Origin: Thalassobacter stenotrophicus
GTDB lineage: Bacteria > Pseudomonadota > Alphaproteobacteria > Rhodobacterales > Rhodobacteraceae
Direction: 5' to 3'
DNA: 64,000 bases
Assembly (NCBI RefSeq): GCF_001458315.1
Contig: NZ_CYRX01000032.1
Span: 1 to 64,000 of the forward strand
In this document: positions 52,373-60,438 of the stretch, one piece after another
Layout of the letters: every line of letters begins with the position of its first letter
Numbering within the stretch: the stretch's first letter is position 1
Position numbers and translations under genes: made by a program
The notes under the pieces: model-generated
The model's database searches: none
What the model saw: the letters and a program-made list of their open reading frames with translations, nothing else
Told to the model about the DNA's origin: nothing

Positions 52373-52415
52373 GGGTCAAAAAGAAATCCCCCGCCGGGGA
52401 GGAGCGGCGGGGGAT
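52373..52415 (-). terminator. Hairpin with T tract between scaffold and decoration gene
   Basis: ATCCCCCGCCG (52386-52396) and CGGCGGGGGAT (52405-52415) form a perfect 11-bp stem with 8-nt loop. On the - strand the hairpin is followed by TTTCTTTTT. It separates the protease/scaffold gene from decoration and capsid genes. A terminator, or an mRNA processing/stability element giving more capsid than protease, would both fit. Confidence 0.65.
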
Positions 52416-52446
52416 CAGGTGGGCGGCAGCTTTTGGGGAGAGCGGT

Positions 52447-52908
52447 TCAGCCCCTGCTGCCCGCCGAGGCAGCCTTCTTCGCGGCAGCCACAATCGGGCT
52501 TTCTGCGGATTTGGGGAGAACGGGTGAGGGTGGAGCGGCAACGATGTCGCGTGCATCTGCGGCTGCAGAGGCGCGCTGAAGGACCAGTTTGCGGAGGGCT
52601 TCCGGGGCCGTGCCCTCGCGCAGCGCCTTCGCGGCATCGATTGCGATGCCGAGGCGACCTGCTTGCGCCGCGATCTCGGCGATCTCCGCTGCCGCCTCGC
52701 GAAGCTGCGCCGACAGGTCCGCCAGATTGCTGGGTTGCGCAGCCGCCGGGGCGGGCAAAGGCGCGGCAGCTGCGACGGGCGCGGGGTCTTCTTCCTGCAC
52801 GCTTTGTTCAGCTTCCTGCTCATCTTGTTCAGTCGCGCTCTCCAGCACGGTGTCCTCGGCATCTCTGATTTCCGTATTTGCCTCAGTGGCGTCAGTTGTG
52901 GCGCTCAT
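52447..52908 (-). CDS. Nested scaffolding protein (lambda Nu3-like), internal start
   Basis: ATG 52908 is in frame inside the protease gene and has an almost perfect ribosome site (AAAGGAGG, 5-nt spacer). It yields 153 aa: an acidic N-terminal stretch, a Pro/Ala linker and a helical C-terminal region. Lambda makes Nu3 from C in just this way. The product would build the prohead and be removed by the protease. Confidence 0.7.
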   Translation of the reverse strand: MSATTDATEANTEIRDAEDTVLESATEQDEQEAEQSVQEEDPAPVAAAAPLPAPAAAQPSNLADLSAQLREAAAEIAEIAAQAGRLGIAIDAAKALREGTAPEALRKLVLQRASAAADARDIVAAPPSPVLPKSAESPIVAAAKKAASAGSRG

Positions 52909-53868
52909 GGCGGCCTCCTTTGCTCGGGGATGACTGGCGCGGGGCAGCCGCGCGGTAGGTGATGGGGCAGACAGGCTTTCGCGAAAGCGGGCAAAGCCAC
53001 GGGTGAGGTCGATCACCTCATCGGCGAGGCCTGCGGCGATGGCATCCGTCCCGCGGAAGGTCGCAGCCTCGGTCGCCAGCGCTGCGTCCTGGCTCAGCCG
53101 CCCAGCGCGGCCCACGGCGACAGTCTCGGCGAAGAGGAACCGCAAAACATCGATCTCGCGCTGGATGTCATCGCGGACCGCTTCGGGCAGCGGCTCGTAG
53201 GGATTGCCATCGACCTTGTGCTGGCCTGAATGGATCAGCGTGACGCGAACGCCGTCCTGATCCAACTGGCTGCTAAGATCGGCATGCATCACCACCACGC
53301 CGATACTGCCAACGGCGCCGGTGCGCGGCAGCAGGATGCGGTCGGCCTGAGAGGCCAGCGCATAGCCTGCAGAGAAGGCATGTTCGGCGACGAAAGCCCA
53401 AACGGGCTTGTTACGGCGTAGGGCGCGGATCTGGTCAGCCAGGTCGAAGACGCCCGCCACCTCTCCGCCAAAGCTGTCGATCTCAAGCGCCACCGCGCGC
53501 ACGGATGGATCGCGCGCCGCCGCATCGATCTGCGCGGCAATTCCCTCGTAACTGGTTTGGCCAGAGGACTGTCCGATCCAGCCACCGCGGTGGATAAGCA
53601 CGCCGGAAATCTCGATCACCGCGATGCCGTCAACGACTGGATAGGGGGCATCGCCGTGATTGCGGAGACGCTCGCTAAGGTTTCCGGCGAGGATACTGGC
53701 GCGGGCGGGCAGGGGTGCCGCGCCTTCGTTCTCGTCATCCGGTCCTGGAAGTTCCACCCGGCGCCCGAGGATGCGTGGCCCGAGACCTGACAGAAACGCC
53801 ATGGCCTTGGAGGGTTCCACCAGCAGCGGCGTATTGAAGGCGCGCGCGGCAATACGGGCATGGAGCAT
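52447..53868 (-). CDS. S49-family prohead protease (lambda C-like) with scaffold tail
   Basis: 473 aa. An SppA-like protease occupies about 75-305: IEISGVLIHRGGWIG, EIDSFGGEVAGVFDL, AEHAFSAGYALAS with catalytic Ser166, TGAVGSIGVVVMHADLS, and Lys218 in HSGQHKVDGNPYEP. The remainder (about 320-473) is Glu/Ala-rich and helical (EIRDAEDTVLESATEQDEQ; DLSAQLREAAAEIAEIAAQAG), like the Nu3 scaffold. An internal start within the gene makes scaffold alone. The stop of the portal gene overlaps its ATG by 1 nt. Confidence 0.9.
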   Translation of the reverse strand: MLHARIAARAFNTPLLVEPSKAMAFLSGLGPRILGRRVELPGPDDENEGAAPLPARASILAGNLSERLRNHGDAPYPVVDGIAVIEISGVLIHRGGWIGQSSGQTSYEGIAAQIDAAARDPSVRAVALEIDSFGGEVAGVFDLADQIRALRRNKPVWAFVAEHAFSAGYALASQADRILLPRTGAVGSIGVVVMHADLSSQLDQDGVRVTLIHSGQHKVDGNPYEPLPEAVRDDIQREIDVLRFLFAETVAVGRAGRLSQDAALATEAATFRGTDAIAAGLADEVIDLTRGFARFRESLSAPSPTARLPRASHPRAKEAAMSATTDATEANTEIRDAEDTVLESATEQDEQEAEQSVQEEDPAPVAAAAPLPAPAAAQPSNLADLSAQLREAAAEIAEIAAQAGRLGIAIDAAKALREGTAPEALRKLVLQRASAAADARDIVAAPPSPVLPKSAESPIVAAAKKAASAGSRG

Positions 53869-55364
53869 CAGGCTTGGTCCTCGTCAGGGCGTGGGCGGTC
53901 TTCCGCGTCATCGGTCTCATTGTTTGGCTCAGCCCCATCGCCCTCGGCCGGCAGGGCCTGTACGCCCTGCGCGGGCGAGCCCGGACGGCGGAAGTCGAGG
54001 CCCAGCGCTCGCTCGCGTTCCCGTTCAGCGGCGATTTCACGGTCGACTTGTTCGGCGTCATAGCCACGCTCGGCGATGGCCTGGGTGCGAGATTTCAGCC
54101 CTGCCTCGATCTGGGCGATCTCGGCATTGGCGTCTTTGAGCGGATCGACCCAGTCCCATTTCGTGGGGAGCCAATCGGCGGCCAGCATGCGCGGGCGCTC
54201 GGCCTCATAGCCTGGCAGGGCCAGCGCGCCTGATAGCACGGCTAGATCCAGCCAGCGCGCATAGACCGGCCGACAGAGCTGATAGACCATGACTGAATGC
54301 TGCCAGGCCGAGACACGACGGCGGAACTCGATTAGGGCAAGGCGCGAGTTCGAGAAGTTCCCCTTCACCATGTCATTGGCGAGGTAGGGGTAGGGGATCC
54401 CGAGCGCGGCCGAGATCTGCAGGAGCGTCCGGTATTGGAAGGGCTCATACGTCGCCCCGCTGTCAGCGGGCTGGCCGACAGTGACATCCTCGCCGGGATC
54501 GAGCCGCACAATCTGGCCCGGGCTGATCTCGACACCTGCGGGCATCTCCTCATCGTCCAAGGGGGCGAGCGGGTTCTCCGGGGCGGGCGAGGTCACGAAC
54601 ATCGCGTACATCGCGGCGACCTTTTTCCGGTCCAACTCCGCGTCGTCGTATTGATCCAAAAGGAACAACTTCACGATCGCCGGGGCCAATTTCGACACGC
54701 CACGCAGCTGACCACCCTCGACTGGGTCGATGACGTGGATCACCTCCGAGGCGGGCACGCGGACAATTTCTCCAGACATTACAGGATCGGTGCTGTCGCC
54801 CGGATGACGGCGGAAGAAGTGATAGGCGACGCGCCGTCCAATCCGGTCGAACTCAATCCCTTGGCGGATCGCGTTGCCGTTGCGCGCCACGCCGGTTTCA
54901 TGGAGTGGCAGCATTTCCGAGGGCAGCATTTGCAGTTGGAGCGGAACCGTGAGGCCGTCCTCCACCCGCCGCGGCCGGATACGAACAAAGACCTCACCCG
55001 CCAGAAACACCTCGCGCGCCGCCCGGCGCTGTAGCCCGTAGAAATCCGTCAAGCCCTCGGCATCGGCCTCATCGGTCCAGGCGAGCCAAAGCCGCTGCAG
55101 CTCTTCCTTCCGCGCGGCATCGGCGAGTTTCGAGATCGGCTTGATCCCGTCGCCCACGGTATTCGCCGCCCAGCTTTCGACTGCATTCGCGGCATAGCCG
55201 TTGTTGCGCACGAGCCAGCGGGCGCGAGCGGTGATGTCAGGCCCCGAGGCGGCGATCAGCGCATTCACATGCGCGCGGGTCGCTTGGAACCCGCGCAGTC
55301 GCCGATGTTGCTGTCCAGCATCAAACCCGCCGATGAAGGCGCCGAGGCGCTGCCGCCAGTTCAT
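53868..55364 (-). CDS. Portal protein (lambda gpB family)
   Basis: 498 aa. RARWLVRNNGYAANAVESWAANTVGDGIKP, FYGLQRRAAREVFLAGEVFVRI, IEFDRIGRRVAYHFFRRHPGD, EVIHVIDPVEGGQLRGVSKLAPAIV and YPYLANDMVKGNFSNSRLALIEFRRRV are hallmarks of the lambda portal family. C-terminus highly charged. Forms the dodecameric DNA channel. One-nt overlaps on both sides. Confidence 0.93.
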   Translation of the reverse strand: MNWRQRLGAFIGGFDAGQQHRRLRGFQATRAHVNALIAASGPDITARARWLVRNNGYAANAVESWAANTVGDGIKPISKLADAARKEELQRLWLAWTDEADAEGLTDFYGLQRRAAREVFLAGEVFVRIRPRRVEDGLTVPLQLQMLPSEMLPLHETGVARNGNAIRQGIEFDRIGRRVAYHFFRRHPGDSTDPVMSGEIVRVPASEVIHVIDPVEGGQLRGVSKLAPAIVKLFLLDQYDDAELDRKKVAAMYAMFVTSPAPENPLAPLDDEEMPAGVEISPGQIVRLDPGEDVTVGQPADSGATYEPFQYRTLLQISAALGIPYPYLANDMVKGNFSNSRLALIEFRRRVSAWQHSVMVYQLCRPVYARWLDLAVLSGALALPGYEAERPRMLAADWLPTKWDWVDPLKDANAEIAQIEAGLKSRTQAIAERGYDAEQVDREIAAERERERALGLDFRRPGSPAQGVQALPAEGDGAEPNNETDDAEDRPRPDEDQA

Positions 55365-55573
55365 CAGAGGTCTTTCACAGCAAAGGGGCGTAGCACACGC
55401 CCAGCGCCGCGCTCGAGTTTGGCGATGCGCCGTTCGACATCGCCTATGGCCGCGGCAAGCTCGGCGTCGGTCCCGTAGTTTACGGTCTTGCCGTCATAGC
55501 TGACCGACCGCGTGCCGCTGTAGCGCGCGGCCAAAAGCGCGCTGTGGCGGAGTTTTAGCTCGTCGAGGGTCAT
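55364..55573 (-). CDS. gpW-like head-tail connector
   Basis: 69 aa: TLDELKLRHSALLAARYSGTRSVSYDGKTVNYGTDAELAAAIGDVERRIAKLERG. The helix-hairpin-helix layout with the SVSYDGKTVNY beta hairpin is that of the lambda gpW family, which sits between terminase large subunit and portal genes exactly as here. Completes the head for tail attachment. Confidence 0.82.
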   Translation of the reverse strand: MTLDELKLRHSALLAARYSGTRSVSYDGKTVNYGTDAELAAAIGDVERRIAKLERGAGRVLRPFAVKDL

Positions 55574-55576
55574 TCA

Positions 55577-57616
55577 TCATTCCATGTATTTTGGCGTGCT
55601 GATCTTCCAGCCGCGCCGCCGGGGCGATGCGATCCGCCCCGCTTGCGGTTCGGTCGATTTATCGGGCTCGGCACCCTGCGCTGGGACAGCCGTCTCCACG
55701 CCGGCCTGTTTCTCCAACTGACGCCACATGCGTTCGTCGAAACGGTCGGCACCGAGGATCCACGCGGCCGCCCGGGCATAGACCCGTGTGTCCAGCGCCT
55801 CGTTGCGCTCACGCATCTTTTGCCATTCTTGGCGGGCGTAGCCGCGCCGGTTGCGGATTGTGACCAGCTGCTCTGCCACGAGCTGCTTGAGCCATTCGCT
55901 GTCTGCCCAGTCCGGCAGGTGGATCATACCCGCCGGATTGGTCATGCCCAGCGCACGATCTTCATCAGAGAGCCGCTCTAGCCGCAGATACCGATAGGTC
56001 TCTGCCTTGAAGGTGGCGGTGGCCACCGTCCATAGCCGCGCCCCACGCTTTAGTTTCCGACCATTGACGGTCGCATCGACAAAGGTTGGCCCCGACACGG
56101 GCGTCGCGCGGTTGAACCCCTCCAAACCTTTCACAGGTGCAACTTGCGCAATGCCTTGCGCACGTGCCCAGGCGTAGACGGCAGAGGTTTCATACCCAGT
56201 GTCGATTGCCAGCTTGGCCAGAGGCATTACCGCGCCGTTCTCATGCACCCAGGTTTGACCGAGCAGTTCTGTCAGTGCTTGCCAGCAGGCCGGATCACCA
56301 GGACCGCCTGGAATGACGATGTGATCGACGAGCCAGCTTTCGAGGCCACGGCCCCAAGCCCAGACATCGACCTCTATCCGGTCCTTCTGCACATCGGCTC
56401 CGGCGGTCAGGAACAACCCGCCCATGGGCACCTGCGCGGCGAATGCCTCACGGCGGTCCGCCAGCCGCTGCCATTCCGGCGCGTCCCCGCTTTCAACCCA
56501 GGTCTCGCCAAGGAGCGTGTTGCGCGCCGCACGCAGCATCTCGTCTGAACCCTGGGCCGCCAGCCAGTCGCGTGCGATCTGCTCCCAGCTTTTCCAGCCG
56601 ATCGGCGAATAAAGCGCCGAGAGGTGAAACCCGATTGCGTTCGGGTCGGAACTGGTCGCCGTTGCCCGCCATTCGCCGCGCTCGAGCATCTGCGTCTTGT
56701 GGTGCTCGGCGATAGGGCGCTCGCACCCTTCGCAGGCATAGGCCGCTGTTTCCGGCCGGCCCTTGTCCCAGCGCAGCCGCTCGAACTGCAGCCATTGCAT
56801 ATGGCCGCAATGCGGACACGGCACGAAATACCGCCGCTGATCACTGGCCTCGAACTCGCGCTCGATGCGCGAGAGCCCCCGGATGGTCGGGGTCGAGACC
56901 ATGAACACCTTACGCCGATGCGCAAAGGTCGTAGTCCGCGCCTCGGCGAGGCTCACAGGATCGCCTTCCTCGTCGGCGGAGGCCGGATAGGCATCGACCT
57001 CATCCAGAAACACATATCGGGCCGGCATGGACCGCAGGCCCGTCGCCGAATTAGCACCGGTCAGCACGAGAATGCCGCCTGGGAACTCCTTCGACAGCAT
57101 CGAATTGCCCGCATCCCTAGACCGCGCCGGCTGGACGCGCTCCTTCAGCGCCGGGCTGTCTTCGATAAGCGGATCGATGCGGCCCCGTGAGGTGCGCTTG
57201 GCCATTTCCACTGTGGGCAGCACCGCCAGCATCGGGCCAGGCGCGTGATGGATCACAAAGCCGATCCAGTTGTTGCCAGCTTCCGTTGCGCCGACCTGGG
57301 CGGCCTTCATGAAGCTGATCCGCTGGGCTGGGTGGCCGGGGCTCAGCGCATCCATAATGGCGCGCAAATAGGGCGTGCGGGCTGTTCGGTATTGCCCTGG
57401 TTCAGCAGAGGCGCGCGAGGACAGCTTGCGATGCTTGTCGGCCCATTCGGAGACTGTGAGGTCAGGGTCAGGCCGCATGCCTCGACGCCAGGCACGCAGG
57501 ATATCCTCGGCGCCGTCAAAGGCGAGATCGAGGCCCTCGGTCAGATCAGATGTGTTCTCCTCATCATTCAAGCGAGACCCTGAGGTCGGCCAGGGCATCG
57601 AGCTGCTCTCGGACAT
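55577..57616 (-). CDS. Terminase large subunit (lambda gpA family)
   Basis: 679 aa. ATPase motor with a deviant Walker A segment (KAAQVGATEAG, about 104-114) and Walker B YVFLDEVD (201-208), TPTIRGLSRIERE coupling motif, a Zn-finger-like CPHCGHMQW ... CEGCERPI insert, and a nuclease domain with GADVQKDRIEVDVWAWG and LAIDTGYETSAVY. Packages DNA and cuts at cos. It overlaps the small subunit by 53 nt; a later start may be used. Confidence 0.93.
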   Translation of the reverse strand: MSESSSMPWPTSGSRLNDEENTSDLTEGLDLAFDGAEDILRAWRRGMRPDPDLTVSEWADKHRKLSSRASAEPGQYRTARTPYLRAIMDALSPGHPAQRISFMKAAQVGATEAGNNWIGFVIHHAPGPMLAVLPTVEMAKRTSRGRIDPLIEDSPALKERVQPARSRDAGNSMLSKEFPGGILVLTGANSATGLRSMPARYVFLDEVDAYPASADEEGDPVSLAEARTTTFAHRRKVFMVSTPTIRGLSRIEREFEASDQRRYFVPCPHCGHMQWLQFERLRWDKGRPETAAYACEGCERPIAEHHKTQMLERGEWRATATSSDPNAIGFHLSALYSPIGWKSWEQIARDWLAAQGSDEMLRAARNTLLGETWVESGDAPEWQRLADRREAFAAQVPMGGLFLTAGADVQKDRIEVDVWAWGRGLESWLVDHIVIPGGPGDPACWQALTELLGQTWVHENGAVMPLAKLAIDTGYETSAVYAWARAQGIAQVAPVKGLEGFNRATPVSGPTFVDATVNGRKLKRGARLWTVATATFKAETYRYLRLERLSDEDRALGMTNPAGMIHLPDWADSEWLKQLVAEQLVTIRNRRGYARQEWQKMRERNEALDTRVYARAAAWILGADRFDERMWRQLEKQAGVETAVPAQGAEPDKSTEPQAGRIASPRRRGWKISTPKYME

Positions 57617-58118
57617 GGGTTTCCAACACCCTCTGCAAGATCGCAGTCTCGATCGTCACCGCCTTGCCGGATGCCTTCTCCATGTCTGCGGACAATTGTG
57701 CGGCCATGAGGGCCGCCACGCGTGTGGGCCAGGTGACCCAAAGATCCCGCTCCTGACGGGCCAGACGAAACACCAAGGTCTCGGCCCGCGCGCGATCCAT
57801 TAGCACGCCCTTTTTCTTCTGGATCGAAAGCTGGCGCTCTTGCGCCTGATATACGGTCAGCGCCGTACGTGCTTTGATATAGGATGTGCTGTCACCGGGA
57901 CCTGAGACTACAGGCCCTTCACCATTCGCGCCAAGCCCTCCCCGCGAGCGCATCTGTTGATCCGGATCGGTCGCTGAACCGCGCCGCACATCCGAGGCCG
58001 CGGCGTTGATCGAGCCATCGTCGAAGAGCACTAGGCGACCGGTCTTGCGGGCCTTCTGAACAGCCCCGCGGGAGATCCTGGCATGCTCGGCATAGGCGCG
58101 TTCTGACATACCTTCCAT
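57564..58118 (-). CDS. Terminase small subunit (Nu1-like)
   Basis: 184 aa (175 if the second Met is used). N-terminal HTH: MSERAYAEHARISRGAVQKARKTGRLVLFDDGSIN, which recognises DNA in Nu1-type small subunits; a helical remainder (YIKARTALTVYQAQERQLSIQKKKGVLMDRARAETLVFRLARQERDLWVTWPTRVAALMAAQL) is typical. First gene of the leftward late operon; its upstream region (58119-58239) is AT-rich and also serves the divergent + strand genes. Confidence 0.85.
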   Translation of the reverse strand: MEGMSERAYAEHARISRGAVQKARKTGRLVLFDDGSINAAASDVRRGSATDPDQQMRSRGGLGANGEGPVVSGPGDSTSYIKARTALTVYQAQERQLSIQKKKGVLMDRARAETLVFRLARQERDLWVTWPTRVAALMAAQLSADMEKASGKAVTIETAILQRVLETHVREQLDALADLRVSLE

Positions 58119-58239
58119 GGCGGTTGGATTGACCTCAAAACATTGAAAATAAACAGAAAAAACTGTATATTTGAGTTGATTACACTTCGGTGTCGAGCGA
58201 TTCTCACATCAAGCAAATTGCCTGATTGGAGAAACACAG

Positions 58240-58422
58240 ATGACCCTTGCCACCCGCTACAACGCCCAAGCCAAACGCCTGATGCCGCACATGGCAGACG
58301 ATCTCGCGGTTGACCCCGCGATCGACAACGCCGGCCACATCGACGAGATCGTGTTCCGCCGCAGCGAATACCTGGGCGGCATGGCGGCGGTCCTCCTCGC
58401 CCTGATTGCGCAGCAGAAGTGA
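58240..58422 (+). CDS. Small hypothetical protein (DUF6900-like)
   Basis: 60 aa with a good ribosome site (GGAG, 8 nt). TLATRYNAQAKRLMPHMADDLAVDPAIDN and DEIVFRRSEYLGGMAAVLLALIAQQ. First of five rightward small genes, divergent from the terminase operon. No function known; similar small proteins are frequent in Rhodobacteraceae prophages and plasmids. Confidence 0.65.
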   Translation: MTLATRYNAQAKRLMPHMADDLAVDPAIDNAGHIDEIVFRRSEYLGGMAAVLLALIAQQK

Positions 58423-58432
58423 GGGCGATCCT

Positions 58433-58717
58433 ATGAGCACCCGCGCACAGATCGCTATCCAGACCGGGCCCGAAGAGTGGGCGCATGTATATGTCCATTA
58501 CGATGGCTACCCCGAGCACATGCTTCCCGCGCTAGCCGCGTGGGCGCCTGAGGACATCCTCGCCGCCCGCGAAATCCGGCAGGTCCGGGCTGATGCGCTG
58601 GACTGTTTTGATCCGCCCCGAGTGCCCCGCATCCTGCCGCGCCCAACTTGCGAACTGTCCCATCTCTATGTCTGGCAGGACGAGGCATGGGTCGATGCGA
58701 CAGGCAACAGTTCCTGA
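58433..58717 (+). CDS. Small hypothetical phage protein
   Basis: 94 aa from ATG 58433, 10 nt after the previous stop, AGGG upstream. STRAQIAIQTGPEEWAHVYVHYDGYPEHMLPAL and ILPRPTCELSHLYVWQDEAWVD: the 'YVHYDGYP' signature marks a conserved hypothetical family seen in phages and plasmids. Function unknown. Confidence 0.68.
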   Translation: MSTRAQIAIQTGPEEWAHVYVHYDGYPEHMLPALAAWAPEDILAAREIRQVRADALDCFDPPRVPRILPRPTCELSHLYVWQDEAWVDATGNSS

Positions 58718-58819
58718 TCATAAAGCAATGATATTGCTTCTATTTTGCTACGTTAATCGGCTCTTCAGAGCGATTGTTATTGCACCAAAACGATGCAACT
58801 CACCTGAAAGGCCCATGCC

Positions 58820-59161
58820 ATGACCACCTCCACCCTGATCGCCAACTTCCGCGCCGCCGCTGAAGAGATCGAAGCACGCCTCGCGCCCAGCGCCTGCGCC
58901 ATGATCGCCGCGCACAACTGGATCGTGATCGACGACTTTGGACCCCTGACCTTCACGCTGACGCCTGAGGGCAAGAAACACCGCGCCACCTGCACGGGCC
59001 ATGGCAGCGCCCACAAGGTCAACCGCTTCACGAAGGCAGATGCCGAGCGCCTTGCAGCTGCTTGTGACGCCCGCGCCGCTTTCTGGGCCGACGCTGCGCG
59101 CGAGGAAGCCGCCACGCTGCGCCGCCACATTGCCACGCTCGAAGCCCTCAGCGCCGCCTGA
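58820..59161 (+). CDS. Small hypothetical protein
   Basis: 113 aa. TTSTLIANFRAAAEEIEARLAPSACAMIAAHNWIVIDDFGPLTFTLTPEGKKHRATCTGHG, then an Ala-rich helix that may be a coiled coil (ADAERLAAACDARAAFWADAAREEAATLRRHI). Preceded by AAAGG. Unknown function. Confidence 0.65.
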   Translation: MTTSTLIANFRAAAEEIEARLAPSACAMIAAHNWIVIDDFGPLTFTLTPEGKKHRATCTGHGSAHKVNRFTKADAERLAAACDARAAFWADAAREEAATLRRHIATLEALSAA

Positions 59162-59215
59162 TCGTACACCGGCGGGGCCAAGCGCCCCGCCACCCTCCAT
59201 GAAAAGGATCCCACC

Positions 59216-59617
59216 ATGACCAAGCACCCCATCCTGCCCAGCCGCAACGAAGATTACGGCTTCTTCCGCACCCTGACCGTCTGCCCACAGCGCGACCGCC
59301 GCAGCTCGGAGGTCTGGAGCCTTGCCTCGCGCCTGATCGCCGAAGCCATCCACGCCGACAGCGAAGACGAGATGATTGGCATCCGCGACTTTCTGGACAG
59401 CCGCATCGGTCGGCATTTCGCCGACGATGTCGTCGGCAACATGACCGGCGGCGGTATTGGGCTCGAGGCTGCTATCGGCTCCGCGATCCGCCGCTGGCAG
59501 GGCTGGCGCATCGACCGCCAGACTGAGCGTGAGCACGGCATCCCTGCTGGGCTGCCTTACCTAACCGGTTGGGTGCAGCACTTCGCGGTCACTGCCGCGA
59601 TGGATGATGCCCACTGA
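59216..59617 (+). CDS. Small hypothetical protein
   Basis: 133 aa: YGFFRTLTVCPQRDRRSSEVWSLASRLIAEAIHADSEDEMIGIRDFLDSRIGRHFADDVVGNM, then AIRRWQGWRIDRQTEREHGIP. ATG preceded by AAAAGG. Predicted soluble mixed alpha protein without recognised domain. Conserved-looking codon use argues it is real. Confidence 0.65.
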   Translation: MTKHPILPSRNEDYGFFRTLTVCPQRDRRSSEVWSLASRLIAEAIHADSEDEMIGIRDFLDSRIGRHFADDVVGNMTGGGIGLEAAIGSAIRRWQGWRIDRQTEREHGIPAGLPYLTGWVQHFAVTAAMDDAH

Positions 59618-59652
59618 CCTGCTTCACGACACCTTTTGAAAAGGCGCAAACG

Positions 59653-60222
59653 ATGCCCAAACTCACCGATACACAAACCATTATTCTCACCCGCGCTGCA
59701 TCCCGCCCTGGCAATTTGGCTATGCCTCTGCCCGACGGGCTGGCTGGGGCTGCGGCCAAGATGACCGTCACCAAGATGATCGAGCGCGGTTGGCTTGAAG
59801 AGGTCGATGCCAATCTTCGTCGTCACGAACCGCTCTGGCGTGAGACCGGCGATGGTCATGGCACAACCTTGATTGCAACTGAGGCCGGACTTGATGCCAT
59901 CGGCATTGATCCGGTTGTCGCGAGCACGGTCAGCACTATCCGCAAGGCTCGACCGGCGGCTAAATCTACAGAAGTGGCCGCAGACGCAAGTGAAGGCCCT
60001 AAGCTGGTCTCTATCCGGCAAGGTACCAAGCAGGCCATGTTGATCGAAATGCTGCAGCGCCCCGAAGGTGCCTCGATCACCGAGATTGTTGAAGCGACAT
60101 CTTGGCAAGCACATACGGCGAGAGGTGCAATCTCTGGTGCGCTCAAGAAGAAGCTTGGCCTGACAATCACTTCCGAGAAACACCCTGAGCGTGGCACTGT
60201 TTACAAATTGGACGCGGCCTGA
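59653..60222 (+). CDS. DUF3489 domain-containing protein
   Basis: 189 aa. An N-terminal winged-helix-like half (TDTQTIILTRAASRPGNLAMPLPDGLAGAAAKMTVTKMIERGWLEE; TTLIATEAGLDAIGI) and a C-terminal DUF3489 half (RQGTKQAMLIEMLQRPEGASITEIVEATSWQAHTARGAISGALKKKLGLTI). The second domain looks like a DNA-binding winged helix. Probably a regulator in phage or mobile DNA, function unproven. Last of the + strand block; converges on a membrane gene. Confidence 0.82.
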   Translation: MPKLTDTQTIILTRAASRPGNLAMPLPDGLAGAAAKMTVTKMIERGWLEEVDANLRRHEPLWRETGDGHGTTLIATEAGLDAIGIDPVVASTVSTIRKARPAAKSTEVAADASEGPKLVSIRQGTKQAMLIEMLQRPEGASITEIVEATSWQAHTARGAISGALKKKLGLTITSEKHPERGTVYKLDAA

Positions 60223-60231
60223 TTCCGCCAG

Positions 60232-60438
60232 TCATCGCCAGCGCTCGAACAGCCGGCGCAGCGCATAGCTGCGCAGAAGCGAGATAATCACGAACATCGC
60301 GCCGATCGCGAGGTTGTCGTTCAGGCTTACTTTCAACCCGAACCACGGAAACACCACGATCTGCGTCAGCACCGCCAGCGCATAGCCCACCACGACATTG
60401 GTGATCGCTTCGATCAGCGATTGGCGCCGCGACTGCAT
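60232..60438 (-). CDS. Small membrane protein (DUF7220-like)
   Basis: 68 aa from ATG 60438: SRRQSLIEAITNVVVGYALAVLTQIVVFPWFGLKVSLNDNLAIGAMFVIISLLRSYALRRLFERW. Two membrane helices and a conserved basic C-terminus; such proteins accompany phage methyltransferase genes. Its ATG overlaps the methyltransferase stop (TGATG), indicating coupling. A longer open frame upstream belongs to the shadow of the methyltransferase gene. Confidence 0.75.
   Translation of the reverse strand: MQSRRQSLIEAITNVVVGYALAVLTQIVVFPWFGLKVSLNDNLAIGAMFVIISLLRSYALRRLFERWR

Noticed and set aside
31848-58118. Gene transfer agent cluster
   Set aside because: Order and families (gpA terminase, gpB portal, gpE capsid, gpD decoration, S49 protease, holin, spanins) are lambda-like; the GTA terminase/portal/capsid set is absent.
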